Positions 17,861-26,657 of a DNA stretch of 64,000 bases are shown here, one piece after another. The translations under genes were made by a program, and so were the position numbers. The notes under the pieces were generated by a model. That model was not told the DNA's origin, did not search any database, and saw nothing but the letters and a program-made list of their open reading frames with translations. The DNA is from Gillisia hiemivivida. GTDB taxonomy: Bacteria > Bacteroidota > Bacteroidia > Flavobacteriales > Flavobacteriaceae. The number at the start of each line of letters is the position of its first letter. Position 1 is the stretch's first letter. The stretch is from the NCBI RefSeq assembly GCF_007997295.1, contig NZ_VORY01000002.1, forward strand, positions 62,001 through 126,000. The letters are read 5' to 3'.

Positions 17861-18922
17861 TTAAGCAATATTAATTTTGTCTTCCAGATATACACTTTGT
17901 ACTAAATTGAGTAATTCCAAACCTTCTTTAAAAGGCTTTTGAAATGCCTTTCTTCCCATAATCAATCCAGAACCACCAGCTCTTTTATTGATGACAGCAG
18001 TTGTCACAGCTTCAGTTAGATCTGATTTCCCTTTGGAACCTCCTCCTGAATTTATCAATCCTATTTTTCCCATATAGCAATTGGCTACTTGTAATCGACA
18101 AAGGTCAATTGGATGATCTGTGGTAAGTGTTTTATACATAGCATCATCATATTTTCCAAATCCTATATCTTTAAAGCCATAATTATTTGTTGGTAATTTT
18201 TGTTTGATAATATCTGCTTGAATGGTTACACCCAGATGATTAGCCTGTCCTGTTAAATCAGCTGCCGCGTGATAATCTTCTTTTTCGGTCTTAAAGGCTT
18301 CATTGCGCAAATAGCACCACAAGATGGTTACCATACCCAGATTATGTGCTTCTTCAAATGCTTCGGCAATTTCCTTGAGTTGCCTGTTGCTTTCTTCTGA
18401 GCCAAAATAAATGGTGGCTCCTATGGCAACAGCTCCCATGTCCCAAGCCGCTTTTACCTTGCCAAATAATGTTTGGTCATAGGTGTTAGGGTAGGTAAGT
18501 AGTTCATTATGGTTAATCTTGACGATAAACGGAATTTTATGGGCATATTTTCGGGCGTTCAATCCCAATACACCAAACGTAGATGCCACACCATTACAAC
18601 CAGCTTCGATCGCAAGTTTTATAATATTCTCCGGGTCAAAATAATCGGGGTTTTTATAGAATGAAAAGGCTGCGCTATGCTCAATACCTTGATCTACAGG
18701 TAGGATACTTAAATATCCAGTACCTCCTAAATTTCCATGATTGTATAATTGGGCAAGACTTCGCAGTACCTGAGGATTTCTGTTGCTATTGGCAAACACC
18801 TTATCAATGTTATCTTTGCTCGGAGCCTGTAGTTCATCCTTTGTTATTTTTTCGCAAACGTGATCCAAATAGAAGGATGCTTTTTCTCCTAAAATTTCTG
18901 TGATATTTTTCTCTGTTTTCAT
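17861..18922 (-). CDS. fbaB: Class I fructose-bisphosphate aldolase, DhnA/FbaB type
   Basis: 353 residues with the DhnA signature [16 protein letters not shown] (around 73-88), [10 protein letters not shown], the block [19 protein letters not shown] (132-150), [15 protein letters not shown] and the phosphate-binding end [16 protein letters not shown]. It is a Schiff-base, metal-independent aldolase of the archaeal/E. coli FbaB kind that cleaves or forms fructose-1,6-bisphosphate. It is 11 bp downstream of a type II GAPDH gene, and the two together are the archaeal-style pair of lower-glycolysis/gluconeogenesis enzymes. The housekeeping aldolase of flavobacteria is usually class II. Confidence 0.93.
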   Translation of the reverse strand: MKTEKNITEILGEKASFYLDHVCEKITKDELQAPSKDNIDKVFANSNRNPQVLRSLAQLYNHGNLGGTGYLSILPVDQGIEHSAAFSFYKNPDYFDPENIIKLAIEAGCNGVASTFGVLGLNARKYAHKIPFIVKINHNELLTYPNTYDQTLFGKVKAAWDMGAVAIGATIYFGSEESNRQLKEIAEAFEEAHNLGMVTILWCYLRNEAFKTEKEDYHAAADLTGQANHLGVTIQADIIKQKLPTNNYGFKDIGFGKYDDAMYKTLTTDHPIDLCRLQVANCYMGKIGLINSGGGSKGKSDLTEAVTTAVINKRAGGSGLIMGRKAFQKPFKEGLELLNLVQSVYLEDKINIA

Positions 18923-18933
18923 TTTAATAAGAA

Positions 18934-19947
18934 TTAATGAATTCCTAAACTTTCATTGGTTTTAGAAATGGATTTTGCCCCATCCATTTCAATTCCAGTA
19001 AGTGCCCGAATGGCATCGATAGTTTCAGGTATAACAATGGCTTGGTTATCCACTACATAGGCATAGAACAGTTCATCGCCCACTACTTTTAGCATATCTT
19101 CCCAAAGGGCTACTTCATACATATCGCCCCAAGGCCTTCCCATATCCAAGAACATTTCCTTAATGGTATTGTTGGAAACTAAACCTTGGTCATATTGAAT
19201 TAGTTTAATACGGCTGGACGTTTTAAAAGCATTAAGCACTTCTTCCTTCGTGGCCTGCTTTTTCAATTTTACATTCCAGTAGTGCATATGGCTTAAGGTT
19301 TCAGGCACTTTTACTGCGGAAGTGATTACGTCCAAATCAGGATCAACACTTTTAGCGTCAGGGCCTTGATGGCTTGGAATATCTTTTTCGGGAACCATTG
19401 TGTTCATAATACCACCTAAATGGCTTTCCCAAGGATCTGTCGCTCTTCTTAAAAGTGTACCCCTGGCATAATCCAATAAATCGGCTCTTTTTAGGGCAGT
19501 CAGCGTTCTTAAAATCGAGGTGGTATTGCAGGAAACAACCCTTGTGGCATTTAGGTTTATAGCCGATTTGTAATTATTTTCGGCACTAAAGGAATGGCCT
19601 GTGGTTTCGTGTTTTTCGCCACCCTGAACAATAAATTTGACACCTCTCTCTTTATAGATTTCTACATTTTGAGCTGCAATTTTTTTAGGCGTACAGTCCA
19701 CGACGAGATCTGATTTTTTTAGAAGTTCCTGCATATTGCCTTTAATTGAAATCCCTTCGGATTTCATTTTATCAGCTGCTTCTTCGGTAGCTGCATAGAT
19801 GTCATACTCCTTTCTTACGGCATTTTGAATGCGCCAATCACTTATGATATCACACACTCCCACAAGCTTCATATCGTTTTGTAGATTAATGGCATCCGCC
19901 ACCCTCTTACCAATGACTCCATATCCTATAACTGCTATATTTTTCAT
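18934..19947 (-). CDS. Type II (archaeal-type) glyceraldehyde-3-phosphate dehydrogenase
   Basis: 337 residues. The N-terminal Rossmann motif is [17 protein letters not shown], the catalytic cysteine is Cys140 in [14 protein letters not shown], and the [13 protein letters not shown] block is typical of archaeal Gap (type II) and clearly different from bacterial GapA (INGFGRIGR, SCTTN). The enzyme oxidises glyceraldehyde-3-phosphate to 1,3-bisphosphoglycerate with NAD(P). Type II enzymes are rare in bacteria, so horizontal acquisition of this gene with its aldolase partner is the simplest explanation. It shares an operon with the aldolase (11 bp) and a permease upstream (44 bp). Confidence 0.92.
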   Translation of the reverse strand: MKNIAVIGYGVIGKRVADAINLQNDMKLVGVCDIISDWRIQNAVRKEYDIYAATEEAADKMKSEGISIKGNMQELLKKSDLVVDCTPKKIAAQNVEIYKERGVKFIVQGGEKHETTGHSFSAENNYKSAINLNATRVVSCNTTSILRTLTALKRADLLDYARGTLLRRATDPWESHLGGIMNTMVPEKDIPSHQGPDAKSVDPDLDVITSAVKVPETLSHMHYWNVKLKKQATKEEVLNAFKTSSRIKLIQYDQGLVSNNTIKEMFLDMGRPWGDMYEVALWEDMLKVVGDELFYAYVVDNQAIVIPETIDAIRALTGIEMDGAKSISKTNESLGIH

Positions 19948-19991
19948 ATAAATTGGTTTTCTAATTAACTCTGTTTTATTTTTGCTTTGCT

Positions 19992-21323
19992 TTAAGTTTC
20001 CATTCCCATCGGCATATTACCTTCATCGTCTGTATGTGAAATCATAAAAACACGTTCCGAAACAATTATTAAAACAATCCCAATTGCAGCTACAATAAGG
20101 ACTAAAGGATCACTCAGGTATTTTATGTATAGAAAGGCAGAGAGTACCCCAATATCAAGTATGATGGCGATTAAGGGGATTATAGGTTGAAAATCAACTT
20201 CTTTTCTAAGATGTCTAAAAAGTCCCCAATGGATTGCAATATCCATAATGAGATAAAAAATAGCCCCAATAGAAGCAATTCTTGTTAGATCGAATAGAAC
20301 GGTCAATAAAATAGCGAGTGCAACCGTGAAAATGAGCGCGGGATTTTTAAGTTTGCCTATTCTTTTTAAAGATGGTACCTGTTTCATATTGCTCAGCATA
20401 GCCAACAAGCGTGATGCCGAAAACACACTTGCTATAACGCCTGAAAAAGTTGCAACAATAGCTATTGCGATGGTAATCCAGGAACCCCATTCCCCAAAAA
20501 CTGGTTTTGCAGCAGCAGCCAAAGCATAGTCCTTTGCTTCGATTATTTCAGGGATGCTTAAACCTCCTGCTACGGCAAGTGCCAAGGCTACATATATGAA
20601 AGTGCAGATAAGTATAGAAAACACAATAGATCGCCCGAGGTTTTTGTGAGGATTTTTGATATCTCCACCCTGATTTGTAATAGTCGTGAACCCTTTATAG
20701 GCAAGAATTGCTAAAGCCAAGGCAGCAACAAAACCTAATCCCGGTGGTAAGGCTTCGGTGTTTTTTGGAATATAGTTTCCGGTAATATTTGCAAACCCAG
20801 AAACTATTAGACCTGCAATAGCGAGCAATGCGATACCAACCACCTTTATAATTGCTGTAAAGGTGGCTGTTGCGCCAATTACTTTGTTTCCTAGAATATT
20901 CACTATATATGCTGTTACCAAAAGCAGAATACCAAGAATGGACGCGTAACCAGCAAAACTATCTGGGAACAAGCGAAGCGTATAGGCTCCGAAAGTGCCT
21001 GCTACCAAACTTTCTGAAACCACCATTGACAAATACATCAACAAAGAAAAGACACCTGTTGTTGTTCCAGGCCCGTAGGATTTACTTAAAAATTTGACGA
21101 CACCTCCAGAGGAAGGAAAGGCGTTTGAGAACTTTACATAGGAATATGAGCTGAAACCTACTACAACAGCACCAGCAATAAAAGCAATCGGGAATAAATC
21201 GCCCACCAACTCTGCTATTTGCCCCATAAGGACAAATATGCCGGCACCAATCATTACGCCAGTGCCAAGAGATATGGAACCTATTAAGGAAAGCTTATTA
21301 TTTTTGCCTGTGGTGTTTTTCAT
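19992..21323 (-). CDS. APC-family amino-acid/polyamine permease
   Basis: 443 residues with 12 predicted membrane helices. The first helix carries the substrate-binding kink GVMIGAGIFVLMGQIAE typical of the amino acid-polyamine-organocation family, and FPSSGGVVKFLSKSYGPG follows TM2. An ATFSGVIASVFSASRLL block precedes the last helices. The substrate cannot be told. It heads the unit permease-GAPDH-aldolase. Confidence 0.88.
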   Translation of the reverse strand: MKNTTGKNNKLSLIGSISLGTGVMIGAGIFVLMGQIAELVGDLFPIAFIAGAVVVGFSSYSYVKFSNAFPSSGGVVKFLSKSYGPGTTTGVFSLLMYLSMVVSESLVAGTFGAYTLRLFPDSFAGYASILGILLLVTAYIVNILGNKVIGATATFTAIIKVVGIALLAIAGLIVSGFANITGNYIPKNTEALPPGLGFVAALALAILAYKGFTTITNQGGDIKNPHKNLGRSIVFSILICTFIYVALALAVAGGLSIPEIIEAKDYALAAAAKPVFGEWGSWITIAIAIVATFSGVIASVFSASRLLAMLSNMKQVPSLKRIGKLKNPALIFTVALAILLTVLFDLTRIASIGAIFYLIMDIAIHWGLFRHLRKEVDFQPIIPLIAIILDIGVLSAFLYIKYLSDPLVLIVAAIGIVLIIVSERVFMISHTDDEGNMPMGMET

Positions 21324-21739
21324 ATTTAAACGATTTCTTTGCGTTGTTGACTGATGGCTTTGGATTAAAATTTCTAATAATCAGTAGCATACTCTTTTCA
21401 TAGCTGAAATAACTAATGGCTCAGTTAAGGCCAACCAATACTTTATTTCGAAAACCGTTGGCGTACATTAGGGAGTCGTAAAGAACTTTTCACCAGTTGA
21501 CAAAATAATGGCTGAACCTGATGGAAAACATCTCTATTGAATAAAACCATCTGTAACCCTTTGTGTCTGACTTTTTCTAACAAAGACAATTCTGAAATCC
21601 GCCACCTATAATTACCACACGTGGCAACGAGGAATCTGGTAGACAGATAATATCTGTTAATTTGCAATCCGATTCCTTTATTTTGTTTTGCGCGTGTTTC
21701 ATTTAAACTTACTTATTCACGTTTTTTTCAAAATCGCCT
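21324..21739. other. Gene-poor stretch between stress-protein genes and the permease
   Basis: Contains one 74-codon minus-strand frame (21443-21667) with no recognisable family and an odd Leu/Arg/Phe-rich composition; I do not call it a gene. The stretch likely holds the promoter of the permease unit and the end of the Usp pair. Confidence 0.4.
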
Positions 21740-22210
21740 TTACTTCTCATCTTTGTTTCTTGCAATCATTACCGAACACTTCGCGTGTGTTGCGATATAT
21801 TGTGAAACAGAACCCAACAATAAACGTGAAAATGCCCCGTGGCCTTGGGAACCGAGTATAATTAAATCTGCATTAAAGGCTTCTGCTTTTTCTAAAATTT
21901 CTTTTTTTGGAAGACCAATAACAACAGCGGTGGTTATTTTAAGCGTGCTATTTTTATTTTTCAATGAATCTGCAGCTACGGAAACAATTTTTTCTGCAGA
22001 TTTTTCTGCAAATTCTTCTGCATTGGATATGACCTCTTGATAGTAGGAGCGAACGCTGTCCACCGTAAGTAGATCTGGTGCCCACACATTGGGATTCTCA
22101 TATACGTTTATAATACTAACTTCACTATCATTTGGTAATGGAATTTTTGCAAGTTCACTTACAGCAACTTTGCTAAACTCTGAACCATCTACTGCAAGTA
22201 TTATTTTCAT
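21740..22210 (-). CDS. Universal stress protein, single UspA domain (copy 1)
   Basis: 156 residues, one complete Usp domain: MKIILAVDGSEFSKVAVSEL at the start (Asp in the ATP-binding VDGS), and GSQGHGAFSRLLLGSVSQYI with the G-x2-G-x9-GS ATP-binding pattern at the end. Its neighbour at 22249 is a close paralogue over the whole length, so the pair arose by tandem duplication. Together with the two-domain protein at 16709 the cluster has five Usp domains, consistent with a stress-response island. Confidence 0.93.
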   Translation of the reverse strand: MKIILAVDGSEFSKVAVSELAKIPLPNDSEVSIINVYENPNVWAPDLLTVDSVRSYYQEVISNAEEFAEKSAEKIVSVAADSLKNKNSTLKITTAVVIGLPKKEILEKAEAFNADLIILGSQGHGAFSRLLLGSVSQYIATHAKCSVMIARNKDEK

Positions 22211-22248
22211 AATTGATTATTTTATAGATTAGATTGATTAATGCCTTA

Positions 22249-22713
22249 TTATTGTGCATCTTCTTTTTCTTTCACAATCAATACCGAGCATTTGGCGTGG
22301 GTTGCTAGATATTGTGAAACAGAACCCAATAAAAATCGTGAAAATGCCCCTTGCCCTTGTGAACCGACTACAATTAAATCAGCGTCAAAAGATTCCGCTT
22401 TTTCTAAAATTTCTTTTTTAGGAAGGCCGTTAACAACAGTTGTTGTGATGTTAAGCGAATCATTTTTTCTTTTTAATACTTCAACAGCTTTGGAAACAAT
22501 TGATTTTCCTATTATTTGTGCATTTTTTATAGCATCCTCAGGGTATTTGTAAAGTGTTGCTTTTGTTGAAACTAAACCAGGCATTGGCATTGCGCGATGC
22601 TCATAAATGTTTATAATATTAACTTCACTATCATTTGGCAAAGGTATTTTTGTAAGTTCCTTAACAGCTGCTTTACTGTAATGAGATCCATCTATTGCTA
22701 ATACTATTTTCAT
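22249..22713 (-). CDS. Universal stress protein, single UspA domain (copy 2)
   Basis: 154 residues: MKIVLAIDGSHYSKAAVKEL start and GSQGQGAFSRFLLGSVSQYL ATP-binding end. It closely matches the downstream copy (for example LPNDSEVNIINIYE against LPNDSEVSIINVYE, and GLPKKEILEKAE in both). The 38-bp spacing suggests one message. It is probably cytoplasmic, ATP-binding and dimeric like other small Usp proteins. Confidence 0.93.
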   Translation of the reverse strand: MKIVLAIDGSHYSKAAVKELTKIPLPNDSEVNIINIYEHRAMPMPGLVSTKATLYKYPEDAIKNAQIIGKSIVSKAVEVLKRKNDSLNITTTVVNGLPKKEILEKAESFDADLIVVGSQGQGAFSRFLLGSVSQYLATHAKCSVLIVKEKEDAQ

Positions 22714-22742
22714 GATTTGAATATTTTATCGATTGCGATCTC

Positions 22743-22901
22743 TTATGCTTTATTCTTATTCATAAATGCTTGTGCATCTTCTTTAGAAGCGAAGTAAAAA
22801 ACAATTCCGCTGCTTTTATCTTGAATAATAAAAAGCGAAGCTTTAGCTACTTTTTTTACTAAATAGATTGCATCCAAAAAATTTCCTAGGAAGAATAACA
22901 T
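22743..22901 (-). CDS. Small membrane protein, start uncertain
   Basis: 52 residues from the only ATG: MLFFLGNFLDAIYLVKKVAK, then SLFIIQDKSSGIVFYFASKE and AQAFMNKNKA. The reading frame is open further upstream (KARRKFIATGVVSTAG, up to 22952), which would give a full N-terminal membrane helix, but there is no ATG, GTG or TTG there; a normal start codon may have been lost or a rare start may be used. It is located between the Usp pair and a DUF5676 gene. Family not recognised. Confidence 0.5.
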   Translation of the reverse strand: MLFFLGNFLDAIYLVKKVAKASLFIIQDKSSGIVFYFASKEDAQAFMNKNKA

Positions 22902-22952
22902 TCCAGCAGTCGAAACAACCCCCGTGGCTATAAATTTTCTTCTTGCCTTAAA

Positions 22953-23228
22953 TTATTTGGATTTTATTTGAGCATTATAAAAAGCTCCAATACATGCACC
23001 AATAAGCCAACCTAAAATAAAGGTTTGAACAATACCAAATAGTGCTTCCAATAAAGGTACATCCATCCTGATGATACTTGAGACATCTAAGCCATGTAAA
23101 AGACTATTAAAAAAGGTGATTGAACCTTCTTGTCCTGCCGTTGCCATTACGATCATACAGCCCAAATAAATTAAGGCTCCTGTAAGACCCAAAGCAAAAC
23201 CGAGTTTTTTAACGTTTAATCGATACAT
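22953..23228 (-). CDS. DUF5676-type small membrane protein
   Basis: 91 residues with two membrane helices (FALGLTGALIYLGCMIVMAT and LLEALFGIVQTFILGWLIGA). The intervening SITFFNSLLHGLDVSSIIRM is the hallmark of the DUF5676 family, small inner-membrane proteins that are common in bacterial metal-resistance clusters. No activity is known. It is followed by two SHOCT genes upstream in the same orientation and is probably part of the same copper-responsive run. Confidence 0.85.
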   Translation of the reverse strand: MYRLNVKKLGFALGLTGALIYLGCMIVMATAGQEGSITFFNSLLHGLDVSSIIRMDVPLLEALFGIVQTFILGWLIGACIGAFYNAQIKSK

Positions 23229-23246
23229 GATTTTTTAGTTTTTAAA

Positions 23247-23453
23247 TTAATTTTTTGAGTTTAAAATCTTTCTTGATGCTACAAATTCATCCTTGGATAA
23301 TTCGCCTTTGGCAAATTGCTCTTTCAAAACATCCAGCGGGCTTTCTTTCTTGGTTTTTTGATAAGGTATGTCTGTGGGAATGAAAAATATCCAGGCCAAG
23401 AAAAGAAACCAGACAATCCACCATATAAAATGCATACCGCCGTAGTGATTCAT
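23247..23453 (-). CDS. SHOCT-domain small membrane protein (copy 1)
   Basis: 68 residues: one N-terminal membrane helix (GMHFIWWIVWFLFLAWIFFI) and a C-terminal SHOCT motif, LDVLKEQFAKGELSKDEFVA. SHOCT is a short helical oligomerisation or binding motif. The upstream gene (23465) is a paralogue with the same layout. Spacing of 11 bp suggests one operon. Confidence 0.85.
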   Translation of the reverse strand: MNHYGGMHFIWWIVWFLFLAWIFFIPTDIPYQKTKKESPLDVLKEQFAKGELSKDEFVASRKILNSKN

Positions 23454-23464
23454 AATATTAGTTT

Positions 23465-23701
23465 TTAAGAATTTATATTTTTAGGACTGTCTGAGTTCAA
23501 AATATTTTTTGACTCTTCTAATTCTTCCTTGGATATTTCGCCTTTGGCAAAACGCTTGTTCAAAATATCCTGTGGACTTTCTCTCTTTGATTTTTGGTAT
23601 GGAATATCAATAGGAATTAAGAATATCCAAACAATAAAAATGATCCATATAAACCACCATATTAGGTGCATTCCTCCAAAACTTCCATCGTAATAGTGCA
23701 T
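23465..23701 (-). CDS. SHOCT-domain small membrane protein (copy 2)
   Basis: 78 residues: GMHLIWWFIWIIFIVWIFLI helix, then ESPQDILNKRFAKGEISKEE, the SHOCT motif. It is a tandem duplicate of the gene at 23247; a third member is at 33249 and a dead one at 29327. All sit in the metal-handling region next to Met-rich or HMA proteins, so a supporting role in copper handling at the membrane is likely but unproven. Confidence 0.85.
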   Translation of the reverse strand: MHYYDGSFGGMHLIWWFIWIIFIVWIFLIPIDIPYQKSKRESPQDILNKRFAKGEISKEELEESKNILNSDSPKNINS

Positions 23702-23721
23702 GATTTTTAGTTTTTAATTTG

Positions 23722-23937
23722 TTAATTTATTTCTGTGATTGTATACCACTTAAGTATATTGAGTTGCTTTTGTAATTCAGCAACTGTAAGTGTTTTATTC
23801 ATCGTGATAAATGTAGCACCTATTGGGTTTAAGAATATTTCAGTATTTTCTATTGCTGGATGCTTTTCCAAAGTTTCTTTTACCTTAGTGACACAGCCTC
23901 CACAACCAATCCCGTCTATTTGATATTTTTGTTTCAT
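23722..23937 (-). CDS. HMA-domain copper chaperone-like protein
   Basis: 71 residues forming a single heavy-metal-associated ferredoxin-like domain. The metal site is GIGCGGCVTKVKETLEKHP, a CxxC motif with the preceding Met/Thr of classical GMTCxxC replaced by Ile-Gly. Such proteins bind Cu(I) and pass it to P-type ATPases. The cognate pump here could be the CopB at 8607, although CopB pumps usually do not need HMA chaperones. A second HMA protein is at 38200. Confidence 0.88.
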   Translation of the reverse strand: MKQKYQIDGIGCGGCVTKVKETLEKHPAIENTEIFLNPIGATFITMNKTLTVAELQKQLNILKWYTITEIN

Positions 23938-23951
23938 ATCTTATCTTAAAG

Positions 23952-24188
23952 TTAGTGATGATGATTCCCTTCTTGATTTTCTTTTTTATCCTTCTTATTT
24001 AAGTTCTCATCAGATAATCCGTGAGTATGGTTCCCATGCCCCATTGGCATTAGCAAGTGGATAACGAATAATATTATGATAAATGTAAATAGCCCAGTCC
24101 CACCTCCAATCCCTATTGAAGGTGCTAAAAAGATGAACAAAAGTGGTAGTCCGCAACCGATAACCATCCATAACCAGTGATTTTTCAT
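23952..24188 (-). CDS. Small membrane protein with His-rich tail (DUF2933-like)
   Basis: 78 residues: a hydrophobic N-terminal half with two helices (HWLWMVIGCGLPLLFIFLAP and GLFTFIIILFVIHLLMP) and a hydrophilic tail with His clusters (MGHGNHTHG and GNHHH at the end). The layout matches small DUF2933-like proteins found in copper clusters. The His-rich tail probably binds metal. Gap to the HMA gene is 14 bp. Confidence 0.75.
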   Translation of the reverse strand: MKNHWLWMVIGCGLPLLFIFLAPSIGIGGGTGLFTFIIILFVIHLLMPMGHGNHTHGLSDENLNKKDKKENQEGNHHH

Positions 24189-24239
24189 GATTTTAGTTTT
24201 TTATGTTGTCATAAATTAACGATGCTCGATCTGTTTTGC

Positions 24240-24722
24240 TTAGGTCCGGCTATCCACATCGTCCATCTTGTTCATTCCCTGCATATCCATTCCCTTATCG
24301 CTCATCATCTTCATGCTGGACTGCATACAATCTTCGCTCATTATCCCTTTTTCCTGCATCATTATCATGATAGGTCCCATCATTTTTTCCTCATTCATCA
24401 TTTGAGACATCATTTGAGACATCATTTGAGACATCATTGAGTGCCTCATTTGTTTGTTGTCCATCATCATCATTTGCATCCCTTCTCCTTGCATCATATA
24501 ACCCATCATTTTTTTATTGCCCTGCATCATTTGCATTGCCTGTTCGCTGTTTTGCATTTGGCTCATTAACTCGGTCATATAATTCTGATTTTCCATAATG
24601 GTATTAAAAACCTCTGTGCGGGTTTCAGGGTTTTCCATCAATGCTTGGGGATCTGTTTCTTGTTTGCAACTGTTTAGGCTTAAAAGCCCAATTGCCGATA
24701 AAATTATTATTAGTGTTTTCAT
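24240..24722 (-). CDS. Methionine-rich lipoprotein
   Basis: 160 residues with a lipoprotein signal (IILSAIGLLSLNSCKQ, lipobox LNSC). The mature part is extremely rich in Met and Gln, including KMMGYMMQGEGMQMMMMDNK and the tandem block SQMMSQMMSQMM. Methionine clusters bind Cu(I) or Ag(I) in the periplasm, as in CopC/CusF/PcoE-type proteins, so this is probably a copper buffer anchored in a membrane. There is no homology to a named enzyme. The block is repeated at DNA level too. Confidence 0.8.
   Translation of the reverse strand: MKTLIIILSAIGLLSLNSCKQETDPQALMENPETRTEVFNTIMENQNYMTELMSQMQNSEQAMQMMQGNKKMMGYMMQGEGMQMMMMDNKQMRHSMMSQMMSQMMSQMMNEEKMMGPIMIMMQEKGIMSEDCMQSSMKMMSDKGMDMQGMNKMDDVDSRT
24397..24441. 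repeat. Tandem 15-bp repeat inside the Met-rich lipoprotein gene
   Basis: CATTTGAGACATCAT is repeated three times head to tail on the plus strand, encoding SQMMS-type repeats on the minus strand. Near-identity of the units at DNA level suggests recent slippage expansion. Confidence 0.8.
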
Positions 24723-24814
24723 ACTATTTAATTATTTCTAATTCTTAGGGTATTTCAACCAATTTCAAATAGCCATTAAATTCATTGCCTAATTAAAATA
24801 AGTCATTGCTACTT

Positions 24815-25495
24815 TTATAATTTTTGTACTGGAAGACCTAACGTAATCCAGTCATGCATTCCTCCCCGGTAATATAAAATTCTATCAGCCGGATAACCTG
24901 CATCCAAGAGATTCTTTATAGCTGTTGATGACTGTGGGCATTGAGGACCATTGCAAAAAAATATACTGGGGTTGTTCTCGTCCAATTCATCCATTCTTTC
25001 AATCAATTCTTCATAAGGAATATTTTTTGAGCCTGGAATAGTTACTCCATCTGAGGTATCAGGTTTTCGCGCATCGATAATGGAATAACCCTTCATGTGG
25101 TGCTGATAAACTTCTAACTCACCAATTGTCTGCACGGATTGTGCAGCCTTTATCGATTGAATACTGCCCCATGTTACATCAACTTCCACTACGCCAGGTT
25201 CTGTTCCTATATTTTTAGGAATCATATGATTCTTATCCCTTTTAGAGATTCTAATCTCTGAAAAATCTCTATTTCTTGCCTTTAGATCGTTTACTATATC
25301 TATTTCAGGCATACCAACAGATTCTACTTTTCCATCTACAATTAATAATGGTGAGTGCTTCAATTGATATTTTTCAAATATTTCTGGATGATCCTCGAAA
25401 TAATTTATTCTGTAGGGCAACCAAGCTTCTTGAAATAATTTCTCAAGCGATGGTCTATGAGGACAAGTTTTGGTTGCTGCTATTATAATTTCCAT
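24815..25495 (-). CDS. Thioredoxin-like domain fused to a rhodanese domain
   Basis: 226 residues. Residues 1-75 resemble a thioredoxin/glutaredoxin fold of the metal-resistance type (EIIIAATKTCPHRPSLEKLF, one Cys followed by Pro, then LLIVDGKVESVGMPE). The C-terminal half is a rhodanese domain with the loop FFCNGPQCPQSSTAIKNLL; two cysteines are close together in it, the second one in the sulphur-accepting position CPQSSTA. It may transfer sulphane sulphur or sense redox state. It lies alone between two Met-rich lipoprotein genes. There is no signal peptide, so it is cytoplasmic. Confidence 0.82.
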   Translation of the reverse strand: MEIIIAATKTCPHRPSLEKLFQEAWLPYRINYFEDHPEIFEKYQLKHSPLLIVDGKVESVGMPEIDIVNDLKARNRDFSEIRISKRDKNHMIPKNIGTEPGVVEVDVTWGSIQSIKAAQSVQTIGELEVYQHHMKGYSIIDARKPDTSDGVTIPGSKNIPYEELIERMDELDENNPSIFFCNGPQCPQSSTAIKNLLDAGYPADRILYYRGGMHDWITLGLPVQKL

Positions 25496-25583
25496 AAAAA
25501 TTTTCTTTAATTAATTTTAGAATTAAAAACTGTTTTAAATTTTATATCACTAGTATTGCTACCATTAGTGTGTTTCATCATGC

Positions 25584-26132
25584 CTATTTCATTTTTCCTT
25601 TCATCTTCTTCATCATCTCAGGGTTTTTATCCATCATTTTCTGCATCAATTCTTCCATCATTTCAGGGTTATCATCCATCATTTGCATCATCTTTTCTTT
25701 CATCTCTTTTTTCATCGTTTTGTTGTTATGGATTTCATTCATCAGCATTTTACGTCCCATTTCACTCTCCATCATTTTTTCGAGCATTTTGGATTGCATC
25801 TTTTGCATCATTTCCGGATTTTTATCCATCATTTTCTGCATATGGGATTGCATTCTTTCCTTCATTTCGGGGTTTTTGTCCATCATCATTTTCATATTTC
25901 CAGATTCCATCTGTTCCATATGTGCCTTCATCAATATCTTTTTGGCTTCTTCATTTTTTTGTGCCTCGCTGATGAAATCAGTCATCTGAACAGGGTTTGA
26001 AATGATTTCTTGATAAATAGCACTTCTATTTTGCTCAACCTGCATTGTTTCGGTAGCATTGAAGGATGATTTGCAACTAAGCATTGTCCCAACTAATCCA
26101 ACCATCATTAAAATTTTTACTGTTGCTTTCAT
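25584..26132 (-). CDS. Methionine-rich lipoprotein with NPEM repeats (copy A)
   Basis: 182 residues from the ATG at 26132 (MKATVKILMMVGLVGTMLSC is a lipoprotein signal); an earlier ATG at 26141 gives three more residues. The mature protein has a conserved head (SSFNATETMQVEQNRSAIYQ) and a long Met/Lys/Glu-rich helical tail with four NPEM units (MMDKNPEMM, DDNPEMMEEL). It is a paralogue of the gene at 33510, from which it differs by substitutions all along. Likely copper binding in the periplasm. Confidence 0.8.
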   Translation of the reverse strand: MKATVKILMMVGLVGTMLSCKSSFNATETMQVEQNRSAIYQEIISNPVQMTDFISEAQKNEEAKKILMKAHMEQMESGNMKMMMDKNPEMKERMQSHMQKMMDKNPEMMQKMQSKMLEKMMESEMGRKMLMNEIHNNKTMKKEMKEKMMQMMDDNPEMMEELMQKMMDKNPEMMKKMKGKMK

Positions 26133-26168
26133 ATTTTTCATTTTTAAAAGTTTAATTAAAAATTTCAA

Positions 26169-26657
26169 ATTAGCGAAAAATGAGACTATTAAACATGATA
26201 AAAGTCAGGCATTTAATGATTTACTAGAATTACCCAACTGCATTATTCAATTATTTAAATTTTTGAGAGTTTGCTTTATCAAGGGTTTGGAATAGGAATA
26301 GTATATACCCTTGTTATGGTTCATTTCCCATAGACCTAAACTCATTTCAATTGATTAATCACTAAAAATTTTGTAGAAAAACGTCCTTTAAACATTTTAG
26401 AAAAAATGCTCACATCCTAATAAAACATTTGGATGTTTGTGACGAAACTAATTTTTAAATATTACTGGGAAGATTTATACTTACAATAATGGAGTGTTTT
26501 TAAAATAAAAAGCCTTGAACATATTGCTCAAGGCTTTTTTAGTTGGGGTGGCAGAACTAAGTCGATTTCTAACAATATTTTGATTTCCCTACAATTAGTC
26601 TATTTCAATAAATCGAAGAAACTCCATAGTGTCTTTATAATTTCAGTCTTTAGAGGT
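26169..26657. other. Gene-free stretch before the potassium-channel gene
   Basis: No convincing frame. It carries the terminator hairpin at 26507-26540 and a weak inverted repeat ACATCC/GGATGT (26412-26436). The rest is AT-rich. Confidence 0.5.
26507..26540 (+). terminator. Rho-independent terminator-like hairpin
   Basis: AAAAAGCCTTGA, loop acatattgc, TCAAGGCTTTTTT: a 9-10 bp stem with A-rich and T-rich flanks on both sides, so it can work in both directions; it probably ends minus-strand transcripts from the channel gene at 26658. Confidence 0.7.

Noticed and set aside
21443-21667. 74-codon minus-strand frame between the Usp genes and the permease
   Set aside because: Composition (many Leu, Arg, Phe, Gln) and lack of any domain, signal or coupled start make it look like chance; left as intergenic.
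24397-24441. Possible CRISPR-like repeat array
   Set aside because: The 15-bp units are contiguous without spacers and encode a protein repeat; no cas genes are present.
25556-26000. Long plus-strand frames opposite the Met-rich lipoprotein genes (also at 24177 and 33537)
   Set aside because: They are His/Phe/Ser-rich mirror images caused by the ATG/AAG-rich sense strand; codon composition and the lipoprotein signals support the minus strand.
26541-26575. tRNA-like tail after the terminator (TTCTGCCACCCCA on the minus strand)
   Set aside because: No T-arm or acceptor pairing could be built; only a vague resemblance to a tRNA 3' end.
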